64,000 bases of DNA from Arachis hypogaea (GCF_003086295.3 NC_092055.1:125465484-125529483), one strand, 5' to 3'; positions 32,201 through 44,636 are shown, counted from the first letter of the stretch. Program-made: numbers and translations. Notes: a model not told the origin generated them from the sequence alone.

Positions 32201-35200
32201 TAAAATCAGTTAAATATTGGAAAATAAAAGTTTTAGAAATAAATTTTCAATAAAATACTCACTTGCATCTTGGATGTTGATCACAACCTATAAAGTAGCC
32301 AGAACCAAATCTGCTTACTTTAAAAATTAATGTGCCTTCCATACAACTGAAACAAGTTCAGATAAAAAGATATCAAGACAATATCTGACAAGTGAATCTG
32401 GCAGCATAAGATGAATATAATGAACAAGGGATATTTTTATTTATTTATTTATTTATTTTTCTCAAACTTACCTTGGACAAACACGGGTCTGATCTGGGAG
32501 GGCGGAAAATAAATAGTCCCCAAATTTCTTTTCCAACATCTTCTCAACCTGCACGTATAAAAAACATTTCAATAGTTGATAAACTTAAACAACACAGCAG
32601 GTCAAGCATTTTATTTCTAGGCCATCAGAGTCACAAACTAGACATGTAGTAATGGTATAATACAAATTACAGTGCGCTGAAAACTTTGTCAGTCGAGAAT
32701 ATGAGGAAAATCAGAGCTTCAGATCTCCAAATATCAAGTTTTGAGCAGAGATTAGAACGAAGCCATACCTGGTGAATATGAACACTAGAAGTACGCTCAC
32801 AGTACAATTTAAACCGTGTCCAATAATCTCTAAGGAGGCCTTTCCATTCAGTTAATCCAGCAGAAACATTATCAAGCTGAATTCAGAATGAGAGATTGAC
32901 TAAATAAATATGAAATAGGAGGTTAACACGTGGCAAATAGCAAGAGCATACAAGTCCATAATTTTTAGAGAAGAAAATAAACTTGAAAATATACAATACC
33001 TCTGTTTCCATATCAGCAGTGAAACTGTACTCTGTGACTTCTGAAAAGTGATGGGATAAAAATGCTGAAACCTAACATCACAGAAAAGGCATACATACAC
33101 ACAATAAGTTCATAGAAAATTTGAAACTGAAAAGGTTAATTTATCCTGATGTCTGTCACAATAGCAGAAGATATGTTCAGGCTTTGAAAACAAATGACTA
33201 ATTAATAAAATATCTTAAATTAGAATAAAGATGATAATAATGACATTCTTTGAAGTCATTCAGATACGCATAGGATGCAGAATTCGGCGTTTTGATATAT
33301 TTTTTGGTCCACTCCATGTCGTATTTTGAGATATAGTGATATACTTTGTTTTGAAATCTACATTTAGCTTTTAGCAACCACCATAATTTATGATATCTTC
33401 TATGGTTGATCAAGATATTCTTGATAATCAACTAAATAACACGTGGTTGATACAAATGACAAAAGCACGTTTTGGATGTGAATGGATCCTAACAGGTAAA
33501 AGTAGACCTCAGGATAACACATATATGATGGGAACCAGAAATCTGATGATTAACTTGGGAATAATTCACTAGAATTAAAATTCAGCCTAATACTGTTACA
33601 AAATTACAATTACAATATTAAATTAGTTTAAAATCTTCATTTTCGTCATAGTATTTGAATAGTACCAACAATGTAGCTACTATTAGCAATTTCATCTGTG
33701 ACCAATAATAAATTCAAAGCTTAAATTCCAAAACTTACCATTCGGCCACGAAATTCAGGATACAGCACACGGCTTTTTACTGTCACGTAGTTTCTATCCT
33801 GAGGCAAGAGACACTTGAGGACTCAGAATCCACTAAAAGTGATTAAAATTGAACAAATACATGCAGGTAGAGGAAATAAAAGAATTTTTACTATGTTGGA
33901 GTAAAAATTGAGCATAATAAATATCTTGAACAACCCAAACAATTGATTGACTAAATCACAAGTTGTAATTCAAATTGTTAGGATAATTGTGATAAAAGAT
34001 AAATATCCTATAGTTATTGGCTTATTGCAATTCACTCTACTGAATGTCACAGACCTGTAAAACTTTCAATGTTGTTGCATATGTCGAAGGTCTGCCAATA
34101 CCAAGCTCTTCAAGCTTCCTAACCTATAATATGAAATACCATAAGAAAATATCCAGAAAGGGGGAAACAAACAGAGAAGCTTGACAATATCATTTTGCAA
34201 GGGAATAAATTAAAAAATTACTAAGTTACATGCTATTTCAAATTGGTCTCAGCACACAAAGGTTATGTGTTCTTTTTTTTTTTTTTTTGAAAAAAAAAAT
34301 CTACAATTCTAAACCCTAACAGCAGAACTATTCAAATAAACATTTTCGTTTGGTCCTAATTAAAGAAACATGATGACTTACCAATGATGCTTCGGTGTAA
34401 CGTGGTGGTGGCTGTGTATGATGCTGATTGAACTCTGTTTGAACAAGATGTAGTGGGTCCCCTGGCTGCAAAATGAATGTCAATGAACAGCAATTTTTTG
34501 TAAAATCTCTAATATGAAAACATGGGGGTATTTTTTATATAAATATATATTATAAACAATAAGGTAGCCAAATCATTAAACAAATGAAATTTTTATAATG
34601 CTCAAGTAAAAATATATAAAGGAATCCCAGATAAGAAGGAATAAAGTAATAGCATGATTCATTTAACAGCAAATCAAATAGTTTAGTTACAAATTTGATG
34701 TCTTATAAGGGCATTTGAAGTACTTATAATCAAAGACTAACGAGTATTTATAATGAGTATGGTTGCTACAGCAATACAAGTATGGCAGCTATTTAGAAGT
34801 AGCCATGCACCACAAACAAAATATCAAATTTCAAGAAATATTACCTTCAAGGTATTTAGAACCTCAAAAACTTGATCACGATTGGCTCCATCACTCTCTT
34901 TATCTTGAACAGCTTCAGTATCAATGTCCTACAAGGGATAAAAGGCTATCCATAAGCTGAGAAACACATCCAGTCTACTGTCCTAGACATATAAAAGTAT
35001 ACGTGAACATTCTACATCACAGATGAAAATTAATAGTGAAATAAAATCATTTCCGGGCCTGAATAGCAAATAGATGCTCCACACCACTCACAAGGATACA
35101 GCAAAGGTCAAATGCAATTGCAAGCTTCATTAAATATTGTTGTGATACCATGTTATTTCCTTGTATATTTTGTAATTTTGTACAGATTTATTTTAGATAT

Positions 35201-38200
35201 CTACACTTATTGTCGCATATATGATTGGATGTAATTTAGGAAAATTAGTATGCGACAATTATTAGGTAAGTCCTGTCAAATTCTCATTATTCTTATATTA
35301 TCTTCTTACAAGTAATATTTAGAATGGTAGATGTAAATTCACAAGCAAAGAATAAACTCTTATCATTTGGTGCACATATAAAACAACATATGCATATAAT
35401 TATGGCAATATCTTTGTTTGTTTTGCTTTTGTATACAGGAAGTCCTATCCTCTATATTGTATTATTCTTCTCTTAATGATATATATAAGACGGAAAATCT
35501 TTTGGGGTTCAATATCAAAAAATTCTTTCAAAAAAAATTCTGCCTCCAATTTATGGGGTTCAACATCAAAAAATTTCTGTCAAACATATAGTGAACTTTG
35601 AAAATTTATTCTTGAAATTTATATCTAAATCTTATTCAAAGTTAAAACACGATTGTTGCCAGCAAACAATCTCTTTAAACCATATAGAAACACTCTAGCA
35701 ACTCACTAGTATGGAAGAGCCTCAAATTCGTAAACTAACAAACAGATTTTCACAATTTTATAACTAACTGGAACCTTAAAACAATACTACTGGGTGACTT
35801 ATTTGAGAGAAAATATCAATGATAGAAAAATAAGTCATTGTTATTTGAAAGCACAATAATGATATATAAAAGATTATAAAACCGAGAAAAAGCTCAGTAG
35901 AATCAATTCTCAGAGCCACCAACATGCTGGAAAAAACCATACCGTAAAAACTGCCCGGTATCCAGGAAAGTCAACTCGTGAGCTGGAAGATCGTAACATA
36001 ATAGACTCATCTGCATTTCCAATATCAAGTTGTATCTGGAATTGAAAAGATGTAGGTAACATATCTGATAAAAAATAACATCTGGCTTAAGCAGATTAAC
36101 TTTATATAAGGGAAACTATAATTTCCAAAGAATAATGGTAATGACCTTTCTCTAGATCACAAACACAAAATTTACCAGAAAGCACCTCAGATATTATCAA
36201 AGCAGTGAAGCTAGACTGGACATCGACCAATCTAGTTCAATTGTGGTTGCTACCAACATGTATATACAATATAGAAGACACTGGCAAGGTGCCACAATTA
36301 ATAGTATACAACAAAAAGGTAGCAGCAATTCAAATTCTACTTAATCTCCAACAGACAATTAGCCCAGCATAAACTAGAAAGGGAAATATGTTTAATGTGT
36401 ACTATAAGGCCAACGATGAAAGGAATTCAGTAGTTGAACCTGCTCGAAGATAGCTTGTGTCATCTGACATGAAACTGTCCGTGACCAGATAAGTGTGTAT
36501 AGCTTCAAGGAATCTTCATCTAGTACCCCAACAAGCATTGCTGACAAGCCATCCAAAAGTTTATTGTTAGCTATCACCCTCAGTTCCATTCACCATTAAA
36601 GTAATTATTATGAAAAAATGCATCATATTACATGGCAACTTGTGGATGTCAGTGGGTCTAATGGCTTCATGAGCCTCTTGTGCATTTTTCACCTTTTTTA
36701 AAAACTTTGGTGCACTTTGTGGGACAAAATCTTGTCCATACCTGCATCAAGTAAATTCTAGTCAAGTACATAAAGGCAATCATAAGTGCGCATTCAAATA
36801 CAAAAAGTATAATGTGGCATTAAACATAGTTTATTAAGCAAATGTTCCCATAAATGTCTTCCATATAAAGAAAGATATAAATTTTAACGTGTTAGAAAGC
36901 CAGACTATGAGGGAACTAAAGTTTATTAGAATACGATCAATCCTGCCTGTGAACTGACCTTTTATGCAATAAATATGTCAACTATTAGCAGGAGTGAAAT
37001 TGCTATTTTCTACTTCCTATTGAAGTGGTAATAAAATCTAAAGTAATGAAATTGAAAGCAAGAATAAATGTATGGATATGTGGATATCACCTCTCAACAA
37101 TTAGCGACCGTATATTGGCAACAGCTTCATCAGAAATCTAAGGAAGAAAGTTCAAAGTGAAACATTAAATAAGGAAATGATCATCTGATCTTGGACAAAA
37201 TTATAACAGACAAAGATACTTTGAATTGTCATCCACATATGCCAAACATAACTAAAAACAAAATTGTGATCTAATTTAGGAAACACGAGGACAGATTAGT
37301 GATCACATTTAAAAATCCAAGATTTATGGCGTTATTAAACCAGAAGCACAGTGATTTGCAAATCCTTTTAAAAAGCCAAAGGGTTCACTGTAGACTTTTA
37401 TAGGAAAATTTTACCGTGTGCCAACATAAACACTCATGCAGACCAACATGCCCATCTTCTCTTAACAATCAACTTTTAGAACTAAGGACCAGTTTGAATA
37501 GGTCCATAAGTGACTTTTTTTTAACTTTTAACGTTTGGTACAATTTTCAAAACTCACTTGTGACTTTCTAAAAAGTCATTTAAAGTGTTTATAAAGAAGT
37601 TAAAAAAAATGACTTTTCCTATAATACAAAGCTTTTTATCACTCTTCTTTTAAAATAAATACTTTTGCGACTAAAAAATCAAACACAAAATAACTTATTT
37701 TAAGTTACGGCCCAGTTTACCTAAACAACTTAATTAAGCTCCTTTTGAAAAAAGAGCTTAAACAATAAATACTTATATTAAAAGTAGCTTATAAATAAGT
37801 TATTTTTTGTTTGGCATTTTAGTCCTAAAAGTGCTTATTTTAAAAGAGTGATAAAAAGCTTTTTATTATAAGAGAAGTCATTTTTTTAACTTCTCCATAA
37901 GCACTTAAATAGCTTTTTAGAAAGTTACAATTTGGTTTTGAAAATTGCACCAAACATTAATGCTATAACTTTTCATAAGTTAAAAGTTAAAAAAAGTTAC
38001 TTATGGACCTATCCAAAAAACCTTGTGTTTTAAGCTCTTTTGGAAGCTTAATTAAGTTGTTTATTCAAACTGACCCTAAGTAAACAAAGAATTGTACAAC
38101 ATTAATGGGGGGAACATATCACCATGGCAGAGGCTTTAGATGTTTTGGACTATGATATATTGATAATTTGATATATATCTAAAGCATATAGAGCAGCTCG

Positions 38201-40728
38201 AAGCATTTGACTATAGTCATGCAACCAGAGTGATACATACATGAAGTCCATCAGTTCTGATGTATGTTATCAAACCAACTGCGTTACCATCAGACAACTC
38301 AACTCCCTCATACAGTTTTTGCGCAAGCTGCATCCATAAGACAAAACAAATTAATGATAGAGGTAATTCTAGAAAAATTCAAAGTTAGGAACGAAGTATT
38401 AAATGCACAAGGAAGAAAATTAAAAAACAAAAAATAAAAAATTTCTTAGTCATTACAGCCATAATTATGCCGAGTGGATACTTGTACCTTCATGGTGTAA
38501 CTTGCTGTGAAATTCAATTTGTTTGCAGCATCTTGCTGAAGTGTGGATGTTATATACGGTGTCGGAGGATTTCTTCGAATTTTGCTCCTTTTCAAGTTAG
38601 TAATCTTAAAATCTGCCTTGATTATTTTGTTTTCAATATCTTTTGCCTCTTTATCAGAAGCAATTGAAAATTGATTCAACCTTGCTGAATCAAAATGGGT
38701 CAAATGAGCAGGAAAGATAAGATCCTTGTTTGATCCTGATTCTTTCTTCTTTAATTGGGCCGCCACACTCCAATACTCCCTTGGTTTAAATTCATCAATT
38801 TCCATCTCTCTATCACATATAATGGAAAGCGCTGCAGATTGAACTCTTCCTGCCGATTGGCAACCTGGTAACTTCCTCCATAGTAATGGAGAGATGTTAA
38901 ACCCAATCAAATAATCAAGAGCTCGCCGTGCAAGATATGCATGCACTAAATTCACATCCACCTTTCTTGGTGCTTGCATTGCTGCTTTTATAGATTGTTC
39001 AGTTATTTCATGAAAGACAACCCTCGCTAAAGAAAGATTATCGTGCAGAGCACCTTGTTGTTGCAACATCTCTATGATGTGCCAAGCGATAGCCTCTCCC
39101 TCGCGATCAGGATCTGATGCAAGAATAAGGTTTTCTGCTCTGAGGAACAAGGTCAAATGAATTACGCAGGAGACATGTTGTCAGCCACTCACACATATAA
39201 ACAACATTGCACAGAATTAATCCAATACAAGTAAAAACGACACACATGCATCATTCTAAGTCTGATAACTTCATATTGAACAGCCATCTAGAATAAATGC
39301 ATTTTACATAGGTAGAAGTATTTGTCTTTCATTAACCACTACCTCAAAAGTCTCAAATACAATAACATATGATCAATATCTAAATTACGGTTTCCTTTGA
39401 CCACCTCATATATGGTCATCTTAGGTCTTTCTCTACCTTTCGCCCCGTCTACTGCCCAATTGTAACACCATATATATACATTTACATTTTCACAAACAAA
39501 ACTATGCACTTATGGCGTATGAACCAGTGCTGCTGGAAACAAGAGGTATGGAAGAATTTACCTGCTCAGTGCAACATTGATGGTCTTCAGATGAGTCCAG
39601 GCAGGTGACGGAACCTCCCACACCATACTGAAATCTTCATCGGGTCGCACAGATCCAGACCTAGCAGCCAAGTCTCTTACATGACCATAGCTCGGCAATA
39701 CTTCATACATATCACCAAGGTATCTCTGAATAACCTTGGCTTTCGTGACAGACTCCACAACCACCACAGACTTTCCACTTGCAGGATACACCGGCTTATC
39801 AGTAAATTTCCCCGGCATTTCCACCTGTTCAATCGGACTACAGCTCTTACTTTGCTTGTTAGACTCAATCTTCATAGAAGCAGAATCATTTTGCATTACT
39901 TCAATACTACTACTACTACTACTAATCTCAACCTTCTTCTTCTTCGTTTTACTAGTACTCAATTTCTTCTTCCCTTTGGAAGATTTTTTAGAACCTTCCA
40001 CAGAATCAACCTCTTTCAGAGAACTGCTAGCAGCAGACTTCTTGCTACTTTTCTTGCTTGTTGATTGCTTCTTCTTCTTAGCACTCACTTTTTCAGATTC
40101 CTGCTTATCACTCTCAACGGGCTCCGCCTTCGCCTTCGCCGCCTTTCCCTCTTTCTTATCCTTCTTCTCTTCAACTAAACCTTCTTTCGACGCAGCAGCA
40201 ACAGCAGCAGCACTAGAACTCAATCTCTTCTTATTACGATTATAATTACTATCCGAAACTTTAGACGAAAACCTCTTACTGAAAACCCCATCACTAATCA
40301 AACTCAACGGGAACCTGAATTCACGGCTAGTAACAGAACACCTAGAACCGTTACCAATGCTACCGAAGCAACGAAGGCGGGGCGCAACGCAATTCGCCGC
40401 CGCTCGAAAATGTAAACGGAGGAAACAGTTCTGACATTGGAGATTGCTGTTGCTATTTGCAATGCCTATCGCAGAATAAGGTAAGCGAGAAACCGGGGAA
40501 TTATGAAGAGCCTTGAATTGCAACTGGAAGATGCAAAAATAATAAAAATGAAAATGAAAATCTTATTGCATAATAAGTATTGGAAATAAAATAAAATAAA
40601 AACGAAGTAAGGGGATGGTTAGTGATTACCATGAAGTGGCGAAGGGAGAGAGAAGATGAAGAGGGAGAGGTGAGAGAGTAGGAAGGGGCTGAGGAAGTGA
40701 AGAGCAAGCTTCTTTGGAGCTGAAACAT
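29297..40728 (-). CDS. Bacterial-type (type IA) DNA topoisomerase I, organelle-targeted, 21 exons
   Basis: It relaxes negatively supercoiled DNA by single-strand passage. The N-terminus is Ser/Arg-rich, as in a plastid/mitochondrial transit peptide. Exons, 5' to 3': 40728-40630, 40523-39562, 39139-38488, 38327-38241, 37137-37091, 36741-36632, 36540-36440, 36035-35943, 34928-34845, 34465-34382, 34123-34055, 33798-33739, 33071-33000, 32876-32769, 32548-32472, 32346-32263, 31338-31224, 31123-31034, 30455-30390, 29949-29854, 29428-29297. All junctions are GT-AG and the exons sum to 3288 bp, 1095 aa. A Lys/Ser-rich low-complexity region (about residues 130-270) precedes the TOPRIM domain (KSVVVVESVTKAKVIQRYLG from about 284; acidic centre DPDREGE at 363-369). 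Then come PGCQSAGRVQSAAL, TPYITSTLQQDA, the catalytic Tyr593 in GLITYIRTDG, AQEAHEAIRPTD, a four-Cys zinc motif (Cys900, 903, 923, 929) and C-terminal GPYGFYVQLGE-type repeats. It resembles Arabidopsis At4g31210-type proteins. Confidence 0.95.
37484..38078. mobile_element. Composite MITE in topoisomerase intron 4
   Basis: The outer ends AGGACCAGTTTGAATA (37484) and the reverse complement of the end at 38078 (AGGGTCAGTTTGAATA) pair. A second pair is TTTGAATAGGTCCATAAGT at about 37493 with its complement near 38000-38015. A third end, GGCCCAGTTTACCTAAACAA at about 37709, pairs with the 38045-38078 end through CAACTTAATTAAGCT. This suggests one MITE inserted in or rearranged with a relative. It lies wholly within the intron between exons 4 and 5 and contains no coding sequence. 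Confidence 0.7.
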
Positions 40729-40954
40729 CGTTAAGAAGCCGCCTTCATTTCAGAAGAAGAGAATGGAGGTGCGTGATAAAGCGCGGCTGTGACTGCTCAA
40801 GCTTACTAGAAGGGTAGAGGGTTTAACAACTTATCCTTATAAACTTAATATTAAATTAAAACACATAAGTTAATTTAAAAATATTAATACAAATATTTAT
40901 TTATCTATTTATTTACTTACTCAATATACTTAATATCTATTTATTTACTTATAC
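40729..40954. promoter_or_regulatory. Topoisomerase promoter interval, bounded by a MULE
   Basis: Only about 225 bp of host DNA separate the topoisomerase ATG (40728, minus strand) from the MULE target duplication at 40955. Any upstream control must lie here, in the MULE, or beyond it. No motif is assigned. Confidence 0.5.
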
Positions 40955-40963
40955 TCTGAATTC

Positions 40964-41143
40964 GATAAAATCCCCATAGTGGTCCCCCAGATTCAGCCCG
41001 TGCACCAATTTTGCCCCTGAGATTCCAATTGCACTGTTTATGTCCCCCAGATTCCGATTCGAGCACCATAATGGTCCTTCGAAGATTTTCCGGCGTGACT
41101 CAGCGACGGCGTTGCTTATGTGGCACAGCCACGGCCACGTTGG
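40964..41143 (+). repeat. Left TIR of the MULE
   Basis: Matches the reverse complement of 44446-44627. Divergence starts right after CACGTTGGA. The outermost bases are GATAAAATCCCCAT, against GGACTAAATCCCCAT at the right end. Confidence 0.92.
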
Positions 41144-41709
41144 AGAGTCAGAACGACGTCGTTTCATGGGGCAAAACGAATGAAAGCCCACACGTCGCCG
41201 TTTTGATCACAGTGAGAGTAGTAGTAACTTGGGCAAAGGGTTTGGTATTCGTTACGTCTTCTCCTCCATATTTTCTCACCTCTCTCAACGCTTGGTCTCC
41301 TCCTCCATAAGCAGTAGCGACAGGCAAGGGCACTGCTGCCTGGTTTCTTAACATTGCTGTACTGAACTTGGGGAAGGTTCGTGGTTCACCATTGAAGCAT
41401 CGACTGAAGAACCGTTTAAGCTAGCTTCAAGGTACAAATTTTATTATATTTTTTTGAATTTTTTGGATCATGTTTCATTCCTGATATGGCCGATTGTTAA
41501 AGTTACTTGAACATGATGCATGTAGTTTGTGTTAGAATCCACTGCCTGTTAGGGTTTTAGTGTTTTCCTTCTTCAAACCAGTAATGCATGCTCTGTTTCT
41601 TGTGAAAAGAACAGGGGTTAATCTCTGGTGGTGTGTAATATCTAAGTTATTTGTTGTTTATGTGTTGCATGCGTGGTGAATTTTAAGCATTTTCTCTGTT
41701 ATGTTGCAG

Positions 41710-43140
41710 ATGAACGCCGAATTGTTAGACATAATGTTTCATCATGGGGGAAATTTTGAGAGGGGGAAGGATGAGAGATGGACATACACACCTGACAATA
41801 GGCATTGTTTGGGTGATCTGGATGTGGACAGGTTGGATGTATTCTACCTGAGAAATTACTTCAAAGAGCTAGGCTATGAGACCATGAAGGAGGTTTGGTG
41901 GCAGGTCCCTGGGATGAGCCTGGAAGTAGGTTTGAGGCGTTTAGACTCTGATAATGAGTTGAGAAAGCTGTGTAATCATGGTGGAAAGAACATTGGGGTA
42001 GTGGATGTCTACATTGAACATGGCATTTCAGAACCTGAAATAGTACAAGGAGAGGATGTTGTTGTGCATGTTGATGACGAGGTGAGGGATCTTGGAGAGC
42101 AAGCCAAGTCAAATGCCAGGATGGTGAAAGACCCCCCTGTCAAACCTACCACCGAGAAGGACCCTCCTAGGAGTTTAAGCATGGTAACATACAAGCCCCA
42201 AGCTAAAGAGGCGTTACTGAAGAAGAGCAATGTGAATTCTAACATGGAGTCCCAGCCTAAGCCTAAGTCAAAGTGTAAGCCTAAGACAGTTCCCAAACCC
42301 AAACCCATGCCCAGACAGAACAATGTAACTAGGACTAGGAGATATTGTCTAAGGTCTGTAGGGAAAGGTATTTCAAAAGCAAAGGAAAATGCTAGTGATC
42401 ATGTTCTTTTATCCTCTGACTCAGACTCTCATGACAGCTACGAGAGTGCTGAGGACGAGGCCTATAAGCCACAAGAGCCAGATGATAGCTCAGATGAATC
42501 GGGCATTGGATATATTGTTCCTTCACAGAAGAAGAAAGTCAAGAAACCCAATGCAAGGAAGAAGGTCCAGGCTGAGAGTGGAAAGGAAAAAAGGAAGGCT
42601 AAGGTCTGTGTTGATGATGATGGATTTGTGGAAGACGTTTCTGATGAAGATGTGGACATTGGATTTGTGGGGGGAGGTATAAAGGGGGATAACCATGATG
42701 CTTTTGATCCAGGGTCAGAATCGGATGGTGGCAATTCGTGGTACTCTTTGGAGATGAAAACACCACCTAATTCAGAGGATGAGCTGGTTGGAGAAGAAAG
42801 TTCAGAGGAGGTATTTCCGGTTTTTAGACAGGGTGCTAGGTTCGGGGAACTACATTTAGAAGTCGGGATGAAGTTCAATACTAAGTGGGAGTTCAAGGAG
42901 GCAGTGAGGGAGTTCACTATACAAGAAGGGAGACGGATGAGGTTTAGGAAGAACGATGGTAAAAGGGTGAGGGCAGTATGTAAGGTGAAGGATTGCAAGT
43001 GGGTTGTATACGCATCAAGGGACCACGAAGACAGTTGCTGGCAAGTTAAGACTTTCTTCAATGACCACACTTGTCCACGAGAGGATAAAAACAGGGCAGC
43101 AAATAGAAGACTCTTAAAAGGTACAATTTTAATTCTATAA
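41710..43140 (+). CDS. Deleted mudrA-like MULE transposase, N-terminal part
   Basis: The start is the ATG at 41710, right after a plausible acceptor (ATGTTGCAG|ATG) of a 5'-leader intron whose donor may be AAG|GTACAA near 41430. An in-frame ATG at 41701 is also possible. About 476 aa. Residues 1-100 resemble the PB1-like N-terminal domain common in plant MULE proteins (MNAELLDIMFHHGGNFERGK ... LDVDRLDVFYLRNYFKELGY). A Lys/Pro-rich and acidic linker follows. Near the end is the MuDR-type DNA-binding domain, GMKFNTKWEFKEAVREFTIQ to KVKDCKWVVYASRD and FFNDHTCP, with its Cys/His residues. After LLK there is a donor-like G|GTACAA (43121); reading on gives a stop at 43140. The DDE transposase catalytic domain and SWIM zinc finger that should follow are absent. 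Confidence 0.85.
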   Translation: MNAELLDIMFHHGGNFERGKDERWTYTPDNRHCLGDLDVDRLDVFYLRNYFKELGYETMKEVWWQVPGMSLEVGLRRLDSDNELRKLCNHGGKNIGVVDVYIEHGISEPEIVQGEDVVVHVDDEVRDLGEQAKSNARMVKDPPVKPTTEKDPPRSLSMVTYKPQAKEALLKKSNVNSNMESQPKPKSKCKPKTVPKPKPMPRQNNVTRTRRYCLRSVGKGISKAKENASDHVLLSSDSDSHDSYESAEDEAYKPQEPDDSSDESGIGYIVPSQKKKVKKPNARKKVQAESGKEKRKAKVCVDDDGFVEDVSDEDVDIGFVGGGIKGDNHDAFDPGSESDGGNSWYSLEMKTPPNSEDELVGEESSEEVFPVFRQGARFGELHLEVGMKFNTKWEFKEAVREFTIQEGRRMRFRKNDGKRVRAVCKVKDCKWVVYASRDHEDSCWQVKTFFNDHTCPREDKNRAANRRLLKGTILIL

Positions 43141-43231
43141 TAAGCCTTTGTAATTAATGGAGTAAAAACTCTGAAAAAGGTTTACTGAGTGACAATGTTT
43201 GGTATTTATTTCTGGTTTGAAATTTGTGTAG

Positions 43232-43420
43232 TTCACTGAAGTAACCGGGGAACCAGCCATAAGACCTGCCAAACTGCCTACTAGAAGAAGGTCACCTCCA
43301 ACAACCCCTTCTACAGCACTGGACCCAATGAAGGGTGCGAGTTCTGCCACTGCTTCACGATTCACAAATTTTCTGAAGTTTGTGCCGACTCCTGGATTTA
43401 AGCACCCCCGAAAGAAGTGA
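43232..43420 (+). pseudogene. C-terminal remnant of the mudrA-like gene
   Basis: After an acceptor-like TGTGTAG at 43231 an open frame reads FTEVTGEPAIRPAKLPTRRR ... RFTNFLKFVPTPGFKHPRKK and stops at 43420. The basic Pro/Lys/Arg-rich composition is typical of MULE transposase C-termini. It does not join in phase to the exon ending at 43120, as expected if an internal deletion removed the exons for the catalytic core. Confidence 0.6.
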
Positions 43421-43791
43421 ACTTTCATATTAGGACATTAGGACATTTTGCTTGTCAAGTGTTAGTTTTTTGTTAAAAGATACAGTGACTGCGCTCACTC
43501 TAAACAATGGTTCATTTTGTTGATTACTAATCAAGTATGTCATGCTACTTGTTCAATTACTTATGGTTGTAATGTGTTAAAACTATGAATGGTTTGCCAT
43601 ATTTTGGTATTGATCAATTAATACTGTCCATGGTTTGGATCAATCTTGCTGTTACTTATTTACAAGTTCTTTTACTTCATCCAACGGGATATTATATTAT
43701 ATCAAAGTAAGATGATTTACACAAACCTTGTTATGTTACCACATAACAGTTTCATTCATTAATTTGGGAACTGCATTACATTGACATGTTC

Positions 43792-44287
43792 TCAACCCTT
43801 TAATAGCACCAATCCTACAAAAACAACAATTACTAAGAACCCAAATCCAAGAACATGAGTTATGAATTTCAGATTCCTAATGTCTGCCTCCATCTTGCCC
43901 ATCCGCCATGCAAAGTTCATCTTCCTGTCACCATCATCATCTCCTGCAACAGCTCCTTCAGACAACTCCTCTTGCACAGAATCAGCCCAGACGAATAACC
44001 CACACCATGTTTTCCCACTTGTCTGCAACCAACCAAAATAATCAACCGAAAAAAAATTTTCAATCTGCTACAAATTATTAAACTTTACTCACATTATAGT
44101 TGGGGCAACCAAAGAAGGGCTTGTTAGGATGCGACTCCGTCCCAGACCACCTTAGCACCGGGCGACAACCACAGCCGCACCAGTCCGGAACCCGTCCATG
44201 CCTGCTTCGCGTCGTGCTTCTTCTCCAGTTCTCCGTCGACGATGACCGGTTGGAACTTCCTGCAACATGGCTCCCACTTCCTCTCAT
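43792..44287 (-). CDS. GRF zinc-finger, C-terminal transmembrane protein carried by the MULE
   Basis: Two exons, 44287-44093 and 44022-43792 (donor AAT|GTGAGT, acceptor TTGCAG|ACA), give 141 aa. The N-terminus is Ser/Arg-rich. Residues 36-78 form a GRF-type zinc finger: WCGCGCRPVLRWSGTESHPN, KPFFGC and TWCGLFVWAD, with Cys37/39/41, Cys61 and Cys72. A short charged, probably helical segment (NFAWRMGKMEADIRNLK) is followed by one hydrophobic membrane segment (about 118-139, FITHVLGFGFLVIVVFVGLV). This arrangement is shared by a large family of small plant proteins annotated as At4g04775-like/GRF-type. Here it lies inside the TIRs and faces the mudrA-like gene. It could be an element gene or a captured host gene. 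The frame is intact. Confidence 0.82.
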
Positions 44288-44445
44288 GGTGGACAACTAT
44301 CGGTGTATAGAAGAGATGCAGAAGAAGATGTTGATGGAGAGAACCTCAATGGGAAGGCCAACGAAATTTTAGGGTTTAAAAATGAGGACAGGGACTACAT
44401 TAGGGAATTTTATCACACATTCCACGTCATATGTACACTACGGCG

Positions 44446-44627
44446 TCCAACGTGGCAGTGGCTGTGCCACATAAGCAACGCCATCGCTGAGTCACGCCGG
44501 AAAATCTTCGAAGGACCATTAAGGTGCTCGAATCGAAATCTGGGGGACATAAACAGTGCAATTGGAATCTCAGGGGCAAAATTGGTGCACGGGCTGAATC
44601 TGGGGGACCAAAATGGGGATTTAGTCC
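44446..44627 (-). repeat. Right TIR of the MULE
   Basis: Reverse complement of the left TIR with roughly ten mismatches. It probably provides the promoter of the GRF gene, whose ATG is about 160 bp inward. Confidence 0.92.
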
Positions 44628-44636
44628 TCTGAATTC

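Larger units (their letters stand above)
40964..44627. mobile_element. Mutator-like element (MULE), 3664 bp, with two convergent genes
   Basis: Flanked by a perfect 9-bp target duplication TCTGAATTC (40955-40963 and 44628-44636), the Mutator hallmark. TIRs of about 180 bp (40964-41143; 44446-44627) are about 95% identical, for example sharing GTCCCCCAGATTCAGCCCG and GATTTTCCGGCGTGACTCAG. A mudrA-like gene reads inward from the left TIR and a GRF zinc-finger/transmembrane gene inward from the right TIR. This is the same two-gene convergent layout as maize MuDR (mudrA/mudrB). The mudrA gene has lost its catalytic core, so this copy should not move itself. TIR identity and the perfect duplication suggest a fairly recent insertion. 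Confidence 0.93.

Noticed and set aside
39681..40245. Antisense Leu/Phe/Ser-rich frames opposite topoisomerase exon 2
   Set aside because: They are shadows of the Lys/Ser-rich low-complexity coding region on the other strand.
40502..40523. Topoisomerase start at 40523
   Set aside because: That codon is TTG directly after a clear splice acceptor (ATCTTCCAG). The upstream exon with an ATG at 40728 and a donor at 40629 joins in phase.
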